The translations under genes and the position numbers were made by a program. 64,000 nt of DNA from Orychophragmus violaceus (lineage: Eukaryota > Streptophyta > Magnoliopsida > Brassicales > Brassicaceae). The notes beneath the pieces were generated by a model, which saw nothing but the letters and a program-made list of their open reading frames with translations, was not told the DNA's origin and searched no databases. The stretch covers positions 77,233,001 to 77,297,000 of the forward strand of contig CM058232.1 in NCBI GenBank assembly GCA_030180135.1. Reading direction: 5' to 3'. Shown here piece by piece: positions 12,433-24,360 of the stretch; within the stretch, counting starts at the first letter, position 1, and each line of letters starts with the position of its first letter.

Positions 12433-13138
12433 TGAAGGAATTTCTAGCGGTTCTAATCACATTAGCCAACCCTAAGTATAAATTCCATAGCCTAGGATCT
12501 AGGGTTAAGGTTTATTGAATCATAAGGATCTCGAAATTACCTGGAGATTAGCAGCGGAAGATGAACAGGTATTCGAGATTCACGAGCGCCTCAAGTGCTG
12601 CGCCTCTACTGGTATCCACACGCACACAAACTGGAATCCGCCGGGATGCTAGTGCCGGGAGATCGGATCTCATCGGGATGCTTGTGTTTCTGAGAGGTGG
12701 CTGTAATTAGGCTAAAACTTGGGCTCCAGGTCGTGCTATATCACATATATAGACCTGAGAAAACCTAATTAATCACTGAATCAAACCAAGATTAATTAAG
12801 TCATTAAACCGAAATTAGTATTTCGATTTACGCCTTGTGTCGATCGATGCCACTCTTAGTGTCGATCAACACACCCTCAAAACACGTATGTAATGTGTAT
12901 CAAATACACATTAATTAGATCATTACATTAATGATCATTCCTACACAAAGTATATCCAGTTTGCTTAGGTGTGTGACCCTGTAGGATCATATAATACTAG
13001 CAATGAGTTCATAACTCACAAGTCACAAGTGGCTTCTAGCAAAACATTATGATCACCTAGTATTATATGAATGTCTAATCTCGACAACACAACTATCTCT
13101 AGAGAGATTACAAGTATGATTTCAGAACATTCCCAACA
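12433..13138 (-). repeat. Copia B 3' LTR
   Basis: A dyad pair at 12838-12872 lies about 95 bp upstream (element orientation) of a TATA-like CTATATATG at about 12743-12752. Confidence 0.9.
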
Positions 13139-13985
13139 ATCTCCCACTTGTACTAGAATCATCTATTCCCATAATCCCTTCGTCTCTATATCTCGATCTG
13201 GCATAAGGCAAAATCCGTGTCATCCTTATTAAGCCAAGATCATGTTCATCGAACTCTTGTTTATACTGACAAGACAAACGACTGACAATCATCTCGTTTG
13301 AGTGCGGCCACACATTTCTCAGTATCAAATCTTCGATGGGCCCTGAGATATTTATCTACTGTTATATAGGAGTGAAAAATCCCATCTTGTTCCATCCATA
13401 TTCCTTCACACACTTCATAACCGCCCAATAAATGCCTTTATAGTCACCTGTTACGGCTGACGTTTGACAATGTTAAAGCGGACCAATTCACATGTAAGAA
13501 AACATGATGAACTCAGGTCTAAGGACTATACTCTATAGTCGTAATGAAAACTCTCATGACACTTATATAACTATCCTGTAGAGTTCTCATTAGCGGGTCA
13601 TGTCCGATCTTGTGTTCTCCAACACATATCTATGTGATTGACTTTAATACTCTTATTAATGACTCCATGAAACTTAGTCATCAATCACCTCACATACTAG
13701 TCTCACGCGGTTGGTAATGTCCCACTTTAACAACCTTGACCAGGGACCAACATAATTTATGTCATTTATTACTTATAGGGTTTCATGATCAAGTCACATA
13801 CTTGATGACCTATAAAATGTCATAAATTACTTTGGGACTATTATTTAATAACATTATTAAATAATACTGAAACAAATTTCATTAAAATAACATAACCATA
13901 ATATGTCTACATGAACATCATAACATAACTAAAACCAAAAACAACTCCCACTAAAACCAAGATCACATTTAAAAACATCTAATGC
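13139..13985 (-). other. Copia B 3' untranslated region
   Basis: About 850 bp without coding between the RT remnant and the LTR. It is well conserved in Copia C (from 23509) and Copia E (from 60415), including repeated stretches such as CTCATGACACTTATATAAC. It starts with the polypurine tract on the minus strand. Confidence 0.7.
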
Positions 13986-14445
13986 CTATAGCATTATTCT
14001 GACTCTCATGCGCTCTTGCTCAGCATGTGTCGAAGGACACTGCGTCTTGCTAAGAGTAATGCCATGATACATTGATATGAAGCCCTTCTTGGAATCATGC
14101 ATACTGGATCTGTGTAAGTTCTTATTAATATAAGTATCTTGACACAATCCAATTAGCTTATTCAATCTATCTCTATAGATTCTTATTTCAAGAATGTATG
14201 CGGCTTCATTAAAACAACCTCCCAGCCAAACCTTAACAGACTGAAGCAATGGAACGTCATTTCCTAGAAAGAGTATGTTATCTACATACAGTACAGGAAA
14301 TGCAACTGTGCTCCCACTAGTCTTCTTGTAAACACACGGCTCCTCTTCGTTCCTGATGAAGTCAAACTTTTGACCACTTCATCAAAACGAAGATTCCAAC
14401 TCCGAGATGCTTGCTTCAATCCATAAATGGATCGATGAAGCTTGC
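13986..14445 (-). pseudogene. Copia B reverse transcriptase remnant with YVDN in place of YVDD
   Basis: Minus-strand reading gives PVLYVDNILFLGNDV, then EAAYILEIRIYRDR and SMHDSKKGFISMYHGITLSK, the RT C-terminal part. The second catalytic Asp of the YVDD box is Asn. The RNase H that should follow is missing: the frame ends just after EQERMRVR. Copia E has a junction at the same place. Confidence 0.78.
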
Positions 14446-15644
14446 TGATAGGCTTCTAAGTTTTACCCTATTCTAAACTGCAAGTGAACAGCAATGTCAA
14501 AGTAGTATATAGGGTTATCGAATCCACAGGGACACTTGGTCTCAATAGATCAGAATAGTAGAGACTAATACTAGAAAGAAAACAATATGATTGAATTAAA
14601 AGCGGTGCGAGAAAGTAAATCAATAGCAGAGATTAACGGTTGTGGAAGCAATAAACTAAAAGCGTCAAGCCTAGGGTATTCTCAGGAAATCAGACAAGCA
14701 GACAGTTCATTCAGCAAGGATCTAATTAAGCACAGTTCTAGAACTCAAAACACAGATATAGAATTAACCAAATTCCTTTGCGATAATTCTCTAAGTCTAA
14801 GTGCAGCAAACCAAACTTTCGTTTGCGAGACCTAACAGATTAAACTAGCATTAATCCCAAGTTTGATATGTTCACAATTATCCTAAACCAAACTTCCGTT
14901 TGCGCAAAGTTTAATTGCCCAATTTAATTAGTTCAGATTCCTAAACCCCACTTCCGTGACGTATTTAGCAACCTAAGATCTAGATTCTAATTGATCAGGT
15001 TAGAACTAGCTTTAAGCACAATTAAATTGAAGAACATATATAGTTTGAATCCTTAACTGAATTTGAACAAGTCTAGCAAGTCATGAAATCCTATGTGAGA
15101 AACCCTAAACCTAACAAGGAATCTTCTCAGACATAGATAATGAAAACATGATCATATGATGAATAAATTGCATAAAAGAATAAGAGTAAAAGGGGTTCGA
15201 AATCTTCTCCAAATACAGATGATGTAACAGGTCCAGATCAGCCCCAAAAGCTCTAAAAATCCTCTGCTCTTAATTATGAAAGCGTGTCTAATAAAAACAA
15301 CTAAAACTTGATTATATAGGTATAATCTCGGCCATGGGCTTCTTTGTAAATATCAGGAACTTCTGGATCAAAGTGCAATATCTTGATTCTTCTAAACCGC
15401 CGAGTTTTGGCCCATCTCGCTGGTGCATCGACCGTTGCAGGTGTGCAACGATCGACACCTTTCTCTGTTTCGGACAGTGAACTCTATCTCTCGGCCAAAC
15501 ATTCCAAAAATCTCCAAAATGCTCCATTATCTCCAAATATGCTCCAAACCTGATTATACCTGTAAAAGACTCTAAAAGAACACAAAAGACACTAAAAACA
15601 CAACTATATCATGGCATAAAACTAGTAAAAACCATGATATATCA
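14446..15644 (-). repeat. Athila-like 3, 3' LTR
   Basis: Complete LTR ending ATATCA at the purine-tract side. A dyad pair lies at 15425-15458, about 110 bp upstream of a TATA-like ATTATATAGG near 15311. Confidence 0.9.
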
Positions 15645-17018
15645 ACTCCCCCACACTTAGCCTTTGTTTGCCCTCAAGCAAAACAGAGAACTAAACATGG
15701 TGAAGAGGTTTGAAAACTCTTCAGAAACTCATTTCATCCTAGAAGCTACAATACTCAGATTCCCCTTAGTAAACCACTGAAAGAATCAATCACAGGATAT
15801 CAAGACCAACATGTACTTCCCCCACACTTAGCAACTGTCCTAGGTAAACTCCACAATCACATTCAAGCATTCAAATTCTCCCTACTGACTTCTGCAAGTA
15901 TTTAAGTGCGGTCTCACCTAAGGGGTATCGATCAAAGGGCACATGGATTCTTACCTTATCAGCTCTAGACCACCATACTATCTTTCTCTAGTCCCTTTCT
16001 TCTCTTTCCCTTCTTTAACAACTGATTTTTCCCCACTGGGTATCATTTTTTTTTTTTTTTTTATCAGTGTTCTTCTCGTTATGGGGTGTACTTTGGACAC
16101 ATTCCATGGATCACATGAGAGAAAATAGTGTTTGCTACCATTCCCATGACCACTTCGGAGTTACTAACTCATCCTCAGTTTATTATTTTTTTTTTTTTTT
16201 TTTTACTTTATAGAAGGGGAGAAGGGAACTAAATAGGATATGTTGACAGGCTGTGTCAGAACTAACAAGGGAATCCGACACAAAGTATACCAAGCCCTTA
16301 GGTGAGAAATCTAAGTCAGTATTAAATTGAAGTCAGTAAAAGGATCCTCTGATACCTGAAGTGATGTGGGTGTTCCCAGTAGGTTGATCTGTGATGGGGT
16401 TTTCTAATAGTTATAGATAGATTCTGCAACTTCATCCCAATGGTTACTTAAGTTCCTGCAAGTCTTGTAAATCTTCTCAGAAAATCATAGTTTTTTACTT
16501 AAACAATTTTGACTCAATAAAACAATTTTTTTTTTTTTTGAAAAACGGACTGACTCTTAAGAAAACAGAAAACAAAAGTCAGTAGTACCTCCCCCACACT
16601 TAAGACACACTATCCCCAGTAGTGTCCAACGAAGGGTTGGTAAAAAGAAAGAAAAATTGTTAAAGTTCTGTTGAGTTCTGTCGGGTTTACCTCTATCGCT
16701 CATGCATCGATCGTTGCACTAAGTGCATCGACCGTTACTTGGCGATTTTCGTGTATGGTCGATCGTTGCTCAAGAGCGCAACGATCGCTGCAATGCGATT
16801 CCTTTCGTGTTGTGACGATCGACACAGAAGTGCGTCGATCGTTGCACTGCGATTTTGTCCGAGACCTGCAAACATAAACTCACCAGAAACAAAAACAAAC
16901 GTAAAATCCTAACAAAAACACCAAAAATTAAGTAGAAAAACACCAGTACCTAATGGTGGGTTGCCTCCCACCCAGCGCTTGTTTAAGGTCAATAGCTTGA
17001 CCGGACGGATGGGAATTT
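15645..17018 (-). other. Athila-like 3 3' non-coding region
   Basis: Contains three CCCCCACACTTA tracts (reverse: TAAGTGTGGGGG) near 15650, 15828 and 16590, poly-T runs at about 16047-16062 and 16188-16203, and dyads at 16702-16845. Parallels the 3' regions of elements 1 and 2. No ORF was recognised. Confidence 0.7.
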
Positions 17019-19670
17019 TCAGGTACCAAGAGGTCCTGACAGAGACTTTTTCTGTCTCTGTTCAAGTCTCCTCATCCAAGGTGGTGAGTAGGCTGTTTTT
17101 GAATGCTCATGTCCAAGAAAAGATGGAGTGAAATGTGCTCCAGGATCTATAACCATAGTATTATCTGGCTGCTCAAAATCTGCGTCCCTTATGGTGAATG
17201 TCTGCCCATCTATCAGTGGCTTTCGCAGCTTATCCATCTCATAGTGCAGTGGTTCATCTCCCAGATGGAGGTCTATCAAGCTGTTCCTAACATCAATCAA
17301 CGCTCCAGCTGTAGCCAAAAAGGGTCTCCCGAGCAATAATGCTTCATCCGGATCACAGTCATATCTCAGCACAAGGAAGTCCGTTGGAACTAAGTAGTTT
17401 CCAACTCTCACCGGAATGTCCATAAGGAGCCCTTCAGGAACTCGTATGGACTCATCAGCTAGGACAAGAGAAGTCCTAGTAGGAGTAAAATCCAACATAC
17501 CCAACTTCTCTGCCACAGAGTAAGGCATCAAACTTCCAGCAGCTCCTAAATCACACAGAGAGCGTCTAAAACTATCCTCAAAGATAGAGCAATCCAGCAC
17601 AAAGACTCCAGGATCAGGCAGCTTCTTTGGGACCTTAGTTAGCATAACATCACTAATATGCTGAGGAACTATTATCACCCAGTCTTTCAGATCATCATCC
17701 AGGGGCAACATCTTGTTCAGGTACCTCTGCACACATGGATGATAAGGTGGATCATCAGAAGTTGGAATTTCTTCCAATTCTTCACCAATCCCTTCTAATT
17801 TCTTCAGCACTTCAATCTCTTGCCTAATCACTTCAGACACTGAGGAGTGTTGTCTAAAAATCTGTTCGTAGATCTCCTGTTGAGTAATCTCAGAGGCTCC
17901 ATTGAATAGGCGATCAAGCTCCAAGTCAGCATCTATGCCACTATCATCCGACAGTTCTGTCTGTTCACGCCCTGCAACGACCGACACTAAGGGTGTGTCA
18001 ATCGTTGCCATCCCGACTGGTGTATCGATCGGCACAGATGTTGCATCGATCGACGCACTGCAGCAGATTTCACCCGAGAGTTTTTCACAAATATCCGAAA
18101 ATTCTTGTTTTGTCACCAACTCAGCTGTACTTAGCTCAAATCTTTCACCTAGGTGAGATCCATCATTAATGTACACAGACCAGGCCTTAACATGAGTGTC
18201 TGCCACTCCTTTTCCCTTCAGTGAGCTGGACATCTGGTTCACCTGAGTGTCCAACTGCTTCATGTGAGTGCTCAGAGACTCAAACTTCCCATTGAGGTCT
18301 TCATAGACAGCGTCCAACTTCTTGTTGCAGTCCACATAAATCTTGGTCTGACTCTCAATCAGTTGTTCCATCATAGCCTCCATTTTGCTCTCATGGGCTG
18401 TAGGTGCAGGAGGAGTCTGATAGGATGTAGATCCATAGGTTCTCTGAGTACCTTGTCCATAGGTCTTCTGAAAACCACCAGTCTGTCCTCCATTGGAGAA
18501 CCTGTTCCCCTGTTGATTACTGAATCTATTACCTTGGAAACCAGAACCTCCTATGAAATTCACATCTTCTTCCTGAGTTTCCTCCTCAGTCTGAATCACC
18601 TCTACATCTTGGGCAAAGTGGACAGCTTTCTTACTTGTCAGGAGATTGTAGACTGTGTCCAATCTGGATCTTATATTAGCTATATCAGAATTTTCTACAG
18701 TTCCACCAGATTTCTTCCTCCTTTCATCCATTGTCTTGCAACTGTTGCTGCCAATCAGGTTCTCAATCAACTGCTTAGCTTGTGTAGGAGTCCTGGTGTT
18801 GAAATTAGCATTACTGGAATTATCCAGCGCAGTCTGATAAGGGAGATCTATGCCTCTGAAGAAGATACCAATTAGCTGTACTTCTGTGAATCCATGGTGT
18901 GGACAGTCACGCTGATACTGCTTAAATCTCATCCAAGCAGTCTTCAAGGGCTCCATAGCTCCTTGGGAAAAAGTGAGTATGTCCTGTCTGGACTGATCTG
19001 AGCGCGCATCATCATAAAAGTGACGCAGGAACTCACTCTTTAAGGCTGCCCAAGTAGTATACTGACCAGGTGCCAGTTGTCTCAGCCATGCACTAGCGTC
19101 TCCAGCAAGACTGTGCGGAAATAGCTTAAGGAACAGATAGTCCGGGCATACTCCTTCATACTTCATGCCAGTGACTATGTCCTCAAACTTGTCAATGTGA
19201 TCCATAGGCTGCTCTGCTTGAAGACCATGAAAAGCAATCTGCCTCATCAGCTGGTAGTAGATGGTCTTTACCTCAAAATCATTCCTCTCAAAAGCAGGAA
19301 GCACTAGAGCTGCTCGGTTTGCATGAAACACATCAGGTCTGTTGTAGTCAGCTAGTGTCCTCTCATGAACCACCATCTCTCTACCTTGGGCCTGTCCTTG
19401 ACCCTGGTTTTGGTTCAGCTCTTGTTGCTGTTGCTCAGGAGGATCAGGGATGACATTCCCTTCAGCATCAACCCGATGCCCAACAGCATTGTACGGGTTG
19501 TTATCTCGGTCCCTCAGGGTACCTTCAGCATCTGGTATCAAGATCAGACGTTCTCGTACCATTCTCTCTCTCTTTTCTCTTCTGATAGTCCTTTCTAGAC
19601 GTCCAAGTTCCTCTAGTCCGAGATTAAGCAAGCTCGAGTTCGGATTACTTCGAGTTTTCTGCGTTGGCAT
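17019..19670 (-). CDS. Athila-type gag-protease polyprotein, 883 aa, intact
   Basis: Structural polyprotein of an Athila-like retrotransposon. The start is the ATG at 19670 (MPTQKTRSN); an in-frame TTG at 19694 lies upstream. Capsid-like region about residues 110-300: VLPAFERNDFEVKTIYYQLM, FPHSLAGDASAWLRQL, FFRGIDLPYQ. Then a Gly/Asn-rich stretch (FQGNRFSNQQGNRFSNGG), a helical KMEAMMEQLIESQTK block, a segment encoding dyad-derived SIDATSVPIDT and MATIDTP, and a retropepsin about residues 660-800 with CDLGAAGSLMPYSVAEKLG (active-site DLG-A, as in Athila proteases) and LLLGRPFL. It ends TPSFLGHEHSKTAYSPPWMR. No RT or integrase follows. It may supply Gag to related defective copies. Confidence 0.88.
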   Translation of the reverse strand: MPTQKTRSNPNSSLLNLGLEELGRLERTIRREKRERMVRERLILIPDAEGTLRDRDNNPYNAVGHRVDAEGNVIPDPPEQQQQELNQNQGQGQAQGREMVVHERTLADYNRPDVFHANRAALVLPAFERNDFEVKTIYYQLMRQIAFHGLQAEQPMDHIDKFEDIVTGMKYEGVCPDYLFLKLFPHSLAGDASAWLRQLAPGQYTTWAALKSEFLRHFYDDARSDQSRQDILTFSQGAMEPLKTAWMRFKQYQRDCPHHGFTEVQLIGIFFRGIDLPYQTALDNSSNANFNTRTPTQAKQLIENLIGSNSCKTMDERRKKSGGTVENSDIANIRSRLDTVYNLLTSKKAVHFAQDVEVIQTEEETQEEDVNFIGGSGFQGNRFSNQQGNRFSNGGQTGGFQKTYGQGTQRTYGSTSYQTPPAPTAHESKMEAMMEQLIESQTKIYVDCNKKLDAVYEDLNGKFESLSTHMKQLDTQVNQMSSSLKGKGVADTHVKAWSVYINDGSHLGERFELSTAELVTKQEFSDICEKLSGEICCSASIDATSVPIDTPVGMATIDTPLVSVVAGREQTELSDDSGIDADLELDRLFNGASEITQQEIYEQIFRQHSSVSEVIRQEIEVLKKLEGIGEELEEIPTSDDPPYHPCVQRYLNKMLPLDDDLKDWVIIVPQHISDVMLTKVPKKLPDPGVFVLDCSIFEDSFRRSLCDLGAAGSLMPYSVAEKLGMLDFTPTRTSLVLADESIRVPEGLLMDIPVRVGNYLVPTDFLVLRYDCDPDEALLLGRPFLATAGALIDVRNSLIDLHLGDEPLHYEMDKLRKPLIDGQTFTIRDADFEQPDNTMVIDPGAHFTPSFLGHEHSKTAYSPPWMRRLEQRQKKSLSGPLGT

Positions 19671-19937
19671 AAACTGTCTGTAATCGTCCAGCAACGATCG
19701 ATGCTATCAGTGCAACGATCGATTCAATCTCAGAATCGCCTAGTGACGATCGACGCAAGGGATGCAACGATCGACGCAAGGCGAAAGTCGTACCTGCGAC
19801 AGAAAGAAACAGAGAAAAAGTTAGCAAAATATAAAAACAAAACGAAAAAGCAAAAACAAAAAGAAAAATTTCTAGTAAAAACCCTAAGTTCGGTCCTATC
19901 GAAGACTCTAAGAGTCCCCGGCAACGCGCCAAAAACT

Positions 19938-20384
19938 TGATAGGCTTCTAAGTTTTACCCTATTCTAAACTGCAAGTGAACAGCAATGTCAAAGTAGTAT
20001 ATAGGGTTATCGAATCCACAGGGACACTTGGTCTCAATAGATCAGAACAGTAGAGACTAATACTAGAAAGAAAACAATATGATTGAATTAAAAGCGGTGC
20101 GAGAAAGTAAATCAGTAGCAGAGATTAACGGTTGTGGAAGCAATAAACTAAAAGCGTCAAGCCTAGGGTATTCTCAGGAAATCAGACAAGCAGACAGTTC
20201 ATTCAGCAAGGATCTAATTAAGCACAGTTCTAGAACTCAAAACACATATATAGAATTAACCAAATTCCTTTGCGATAATTCTCTAAGTCTAAGTGCAGCA
20301 AACCAAACTTTTGTTTGCGAGAACTAACAGATTAAACTAGCATTAATCCCAAGTTTGATATGTTCACAATTATCCTAAACCAAA
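19938..20384 (-). repeat. Athila-like 3, 5' LTR (truncated)
   Basis: Matches the first 447 bp (plus-strand order) of 14446-15644, then breaks at CCAAA into Copia B pol sequence (TCTCGGGTTCATGACG). Confidence 0.88.
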
Positions 20385-20950
20385 TCTCTCGGGTTCATGA
20401 CGAATCCTTTCGGATCTGCGAGCTTCAGGCATCACAGGTGTAGGTTCTACAACTGTTGTATATCCAACTGTTGCTCTTCCTTATCAGGTTGAGCAGTCTC
20501 CTGTGATTCTCGAATTTCTTCGAGTTGTACTTTACTCCCACTGTTCTTCCTGGAAAGAAAGTCTCTCTCAAGAAAAACATAGTTCCGAGCAACAAACACT
20601 TTGTTCTCGGACCGGTTGTAAAAGTAATATGCCTTGGTCTCCTTAGGATGACCAACAAAGTAGCACTTATCGGATTTGGGTGTGAGCTTATTAGAGATTA
20701 AACATTTTACATAAGCCTCACAACCCCTAATCTTCATGAAAGGCAAATTAGGAACATTTTCAGTCCACATCTCATGTGGTGTCTTTGTAACTGATTTTGA
20801 TAGAACCTTATTTAGTGTAAACGCAGACGTTTCTAGAGCGTATCCCCAGAAGGATAATGGAAGATCTGAGTGACTCATCATTGATCGAACCATATCTAAT
20901 AAAGTCTGATTCCTTCTCTCGAAAACTCCATTCCATTGGGGCGTTCCAGG
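20385..20950 (-). pseudogene. Copia B integrase C-terminal part
   Basis: The minus strand reads SDLPLSFWGYALETSAFTLN, SKSVTKTPHEMW, LISNKLTPKSDKCYFVGHPK, FLERDFLSRKNSGSKVQLEE, i.e. the end of the integrase and the downstream conserved block. Open over about 150 codons, but the flanking frames are broken. Confidence 0.8.
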
Positions 20951-21800
20951 AGGAGTGAGTTGTGGAACAATTCCACAATCTCTCAGATGATCACTGAATT
21001 CTTGACTTAAGTGTTTACCTCCACGATTTCATCGTATAGCTTTAATACTTTTTCCAAGTGGATTCTGTATTTCATTCTGGAACTCTTTGAACCTTTTCAA
21101 AAGATTCCGACTTATGTCTCATTAAACAGACATAACCATACCTACTGAAATCATCAGTGAAGGTAATGAAATACTGAAAGATTCCTCTAGCACTGGTGCT
21201 CATCGGGCCACACACATCAGTATGTATAAGGCCCAATAAGTTACTGGCCCTTTCTTTGTTTGTTAAAAGAGGCCTTAGTTATTTTTCCTAATAAACAAGA
21301 TTCACATTTCTCACATGATTCATAATCAAATGAGTCCAAAAGCCCATCACTATGGAGCTTCTGAATCCGTTTCTCATTTATGTGGCCCAAACGACAATGC
21401 AAAGGAAAAGTTTGATTCGTGTCTTCTGACTTGAATCTCTTAGTACTAATGTTATACACTGGCACACTTTGGTTTAGAACATAAAGTCCATTCTATAATG
21501 GACCGCTACTATAAAATATATCATTGTAATCAAATGAACAACATTTATTCATAATTGAAAACTGATATCCTTCTAAATCCAAACAAGGAATAGAAATAAT
21601 ATTTCTACTTATAGCAGGTACATAGTGGCAATTATTAAGTTCTAAAACCATGCCAGAAGGTAAAGACAAATGAATTCCTACGGCTAATGTAACAACTCTT
21701 GCTCCATTTCCACCGCGCAGGTCCACTTGTCCTTCCTCCAAAGTCCTACTGCTCTTTAGGCCCTGCATATTTTACAAAATATGAGCACCACAGCTGGTAT
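20951..21800 (-). pseudogene. Copia B integrase core, pre-integrase and protease
   Basis: Minus strand: integrase core remnants with stops (20951-21230); the pre-integrase zinc finger HCRLGHINEKRIQKLHSDGL, then CEKCESCLLGK (HHCC) at 21241-21465; and protease at 21493-21830, including VLDTSCGAH (retropepsin D-T-x-C-G-A) and HYVPAISRNIISIPCLDLEG. Several frameshifts. Confidence 0.78.
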
Positions 21801-22175
21801 CTAATACCGAAAAAGTAGGACCAAAGAAAGTAATATTGGTGACTCCTGAAACATACTTTTCAGGCTAGTGATCATCTCTATTGGCGACTCCATGTTCTCG
21901 AATTGCTTTTGCAAATCCGAGTTCATGGTAGCCAACATGAGACAACACACATCGACCACATCGTTATAATGCTTATCCCAAGCATCCTTCTCTGACTGCC
22001 AGGCATTGGCTCGGTACTTCTTTGGGAGACCTTTCTCAAGGGCATAGTCCTTCTTCTCCTGTTTGAGAACAATTCTCAAGTTCCGATACCATTCCAGAAA
22101 GTTAGATCCATTTAGCTTGTCCTTATCAAGGACGGATCTCAGGGATAAATTGTTGTGATGGTTTGTACTAGACAT
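21801..22175 (-). pseudogene. Copia B gag start, fused to protease by deletion
   Basis: The ATG at 22175 opens MSSTNHHNNLSLRSVLDKDK then LNGSNFLEWYRNLRIVLKQE, and the frame continues to about SPIEMITSLKSMF, closely matching the Copia C gag (31621-32487). After this the rest of gag is missing and the sequence enters the protease region directly, so this copy cannot make full Gag. Confidence 0.82.
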
Positions 22176-22806
22176 AGCTGGATATTAGAAAGGAAAGAGG
22201 TTTAGTTATGATGTTCAAGAAATGAGAGATCTTGACTATTAAGAAAACTCGCATTATATTCAAGACAATGTTTCCTCAAATGAATATAATGATCCAAGAC
22301 CCATACTTCACTAAAACTTGAGTGAGCTTTGGCTCATCGCCCAAATTTCAGCTATCTAGGTAAGCAACAACTTTGCTAGTTATATCCAATATAACTCTTG
22401 GTTGTGGATTGACATCTCATGTCAAATCCACCCGATGTCTCTGGGCCCAAAACGATTTTGTTAGCCCAATCAAGTAAACCAATATCTTAAGTCATGTAAT
22501 TGTTGACGCCTTGCACTGCAAGCCTATCAACACGATTACCTCCTGCCTTACTCATGTAATTGTGGACACCATGCACTGCAAGTCTATCGCACAATGAAAC
22601 GAGTTTTGACAGTTGACAAGATCGGGAAGACATCAAAGATTACTTGATATTTAGTTTGAGGAACGAAACTTTTAATTTAGTTTACATATCATATATGTAT
22701 CTTAGAAAGATTATAATTAATTAAAATAACTAATCTAACTGAGTTTTAATTATTCTAAGAAATGGGTTAAGTCTTTGGTTCGGTTTTTGTGATTTCTGGT
22801 TCAATA

Positions 22807-23508
22807 TGTTGGATCTCCTAGGATCTAGGGTTCGTTATATGAAATTACCAACCTCGTTCTTACCTTGAACTGGCAGCGGAATGAATGGTGAACGAGATCA
22901 GTAAGCGACTCAAGTGCTTCGCCTCTACCAAGCACACACTCACACAGCCTGCAACGCCGGGATGCTAGTGCCGGATTCAGGGAATGAGTTTTCGATGTTT
23001 CTGCTTTTCTCTTTGAGAATCACAGCGACGACTAGGGTCCAGGTCGACCATATAAGCCTTTATATATCGACCTAGAAATGACATCACGGACCGTCGGACA
23101 AGCCCAACTCGTTTACGTCATTAATCCGAAACATCAGTTTCGAAACCCGATATGCATCGATCGACACACATACTGTGTCGATCGACACACCTCCTCGAAA
23201 AGCCTGCATCGATCGACACACTCATGTATCGATCGACACACACATCATAAACTCTATGTCAATGTGTATCCAATACACATTAACGTGATCATTATCTAAA
23301 TGATCATTCCCATATGGTAGCTTCCAGACTGCTTAGGTGTGTGACCCTATAGGATCATATAATACTGGCAGTAAGTGTACAACTTACAGATTACAAGAGG
23401 CTTATAGCAAAACATTGAAACCGCCCAGTATTAAACGAACGTCTGATCTCGACACACAACTATCATCAGGAGTGAGTACAAGTGTGATTTCAGGACACTA
23501 TCCCAACA
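22807..23508 (-). repeat. Copia C 3' LTR
   Basis: Carries four dyads at 23154-23242, upstream (element orientation) of the TATA-like box TATATAAAG at about 23058-23067. The partner LTR has only two dyads. Confidence 0.92.
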
Positions 23509-24360
23509 ATCTCCCACTTGTACTGGAATCATCAATTTCTATAATCCTTTTGTCTCTATATCTCGATTTGGCATAAGGCAAGATTGGTGTCATCCTTATT
23601 AAGCCAACATCGTGTTTATCGAACTCCTGATCTTATACTGAACAATACAAACAACTGAACTACAGTTTGTTTGAGTGCGGCCACACATTCTCTCAGTATT
23701 AAATCTTCGATAGGTCCTGAGATATTTATCTCCCGTTATTCAGGAGGGACAAATTCCATCTCGTTCCATCCCTATTTCAATGCACACTTCATGATATACC
23801 TGAACAGTGCCGTTATAGCCGCCAGTTACGGATCGACGTTTGACAAAGCCAAAGTGTACCAATTCATATGAAAGAAAGCATGATGAACTCAGGTCTAAGG
23901 ACTATACTCCATAGTCGTAATGAGAACCTCTCATGACACATATATAACTATTCCGTAGACTTCTCATTAGCGGGTCACGTCCGATCATATGTTCACCAAC
24001 ATATATCTATGTGACTGACTGTGATGCTCATATCATTGACTCCATGAAACTTAGTCAACAGTCACCTCACAATCTAGTCTCTCGCGGTTGTTATTGTCCC
24101 ACTTTAACAACCTCGACTAGGGACACATCATAATTTATGTCATTTGTTACTTATAGGGTTTCATGATCAAGTCCTCAACTTGATGACCTATAATATGACA
24201 TAAACTTATCTTGGGACCATTATTTAATTATCCAATAGTCAAATAATGTCGATGTCAGTTTTTTCATAAACATGACCACATATATCTGAACATCATAACT
24301 AAACTAACTCCCACTAGAATCAAGACCAAGTCTTCAGATATCTAGTACCTACAGTAACAG
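23509..24360 (-). other. Copia C 3' untranslated region
   Basis: Non-coding, starts with the reverse polypurine tract ATCTCCCACTTG and parallels 13139-13985 and 60415-61255. Confidence 0.65.

Larger units (their letters stand above)
14446..20384 (-). mobile_element. Athila-like element 3, right LTR truncated
   Basis: Left LTR 14446-15644 (1199 bp) and right LTR 19938-20384 (447 bp kept) match over the shared part and start TGATAGGCTTC. Orientation is minus: a tRNA-Asp-type PBS (19914-19931, two small indels) borders the right LTR and the purine tract borders the left. The right end is deleted together with some Copia B pol, so no TSD remains. Internally there is a complete gag-protease ORF and 1.4 kb of 3' region, but no RT, RNase H or integrase. 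Confidence 0.9.
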
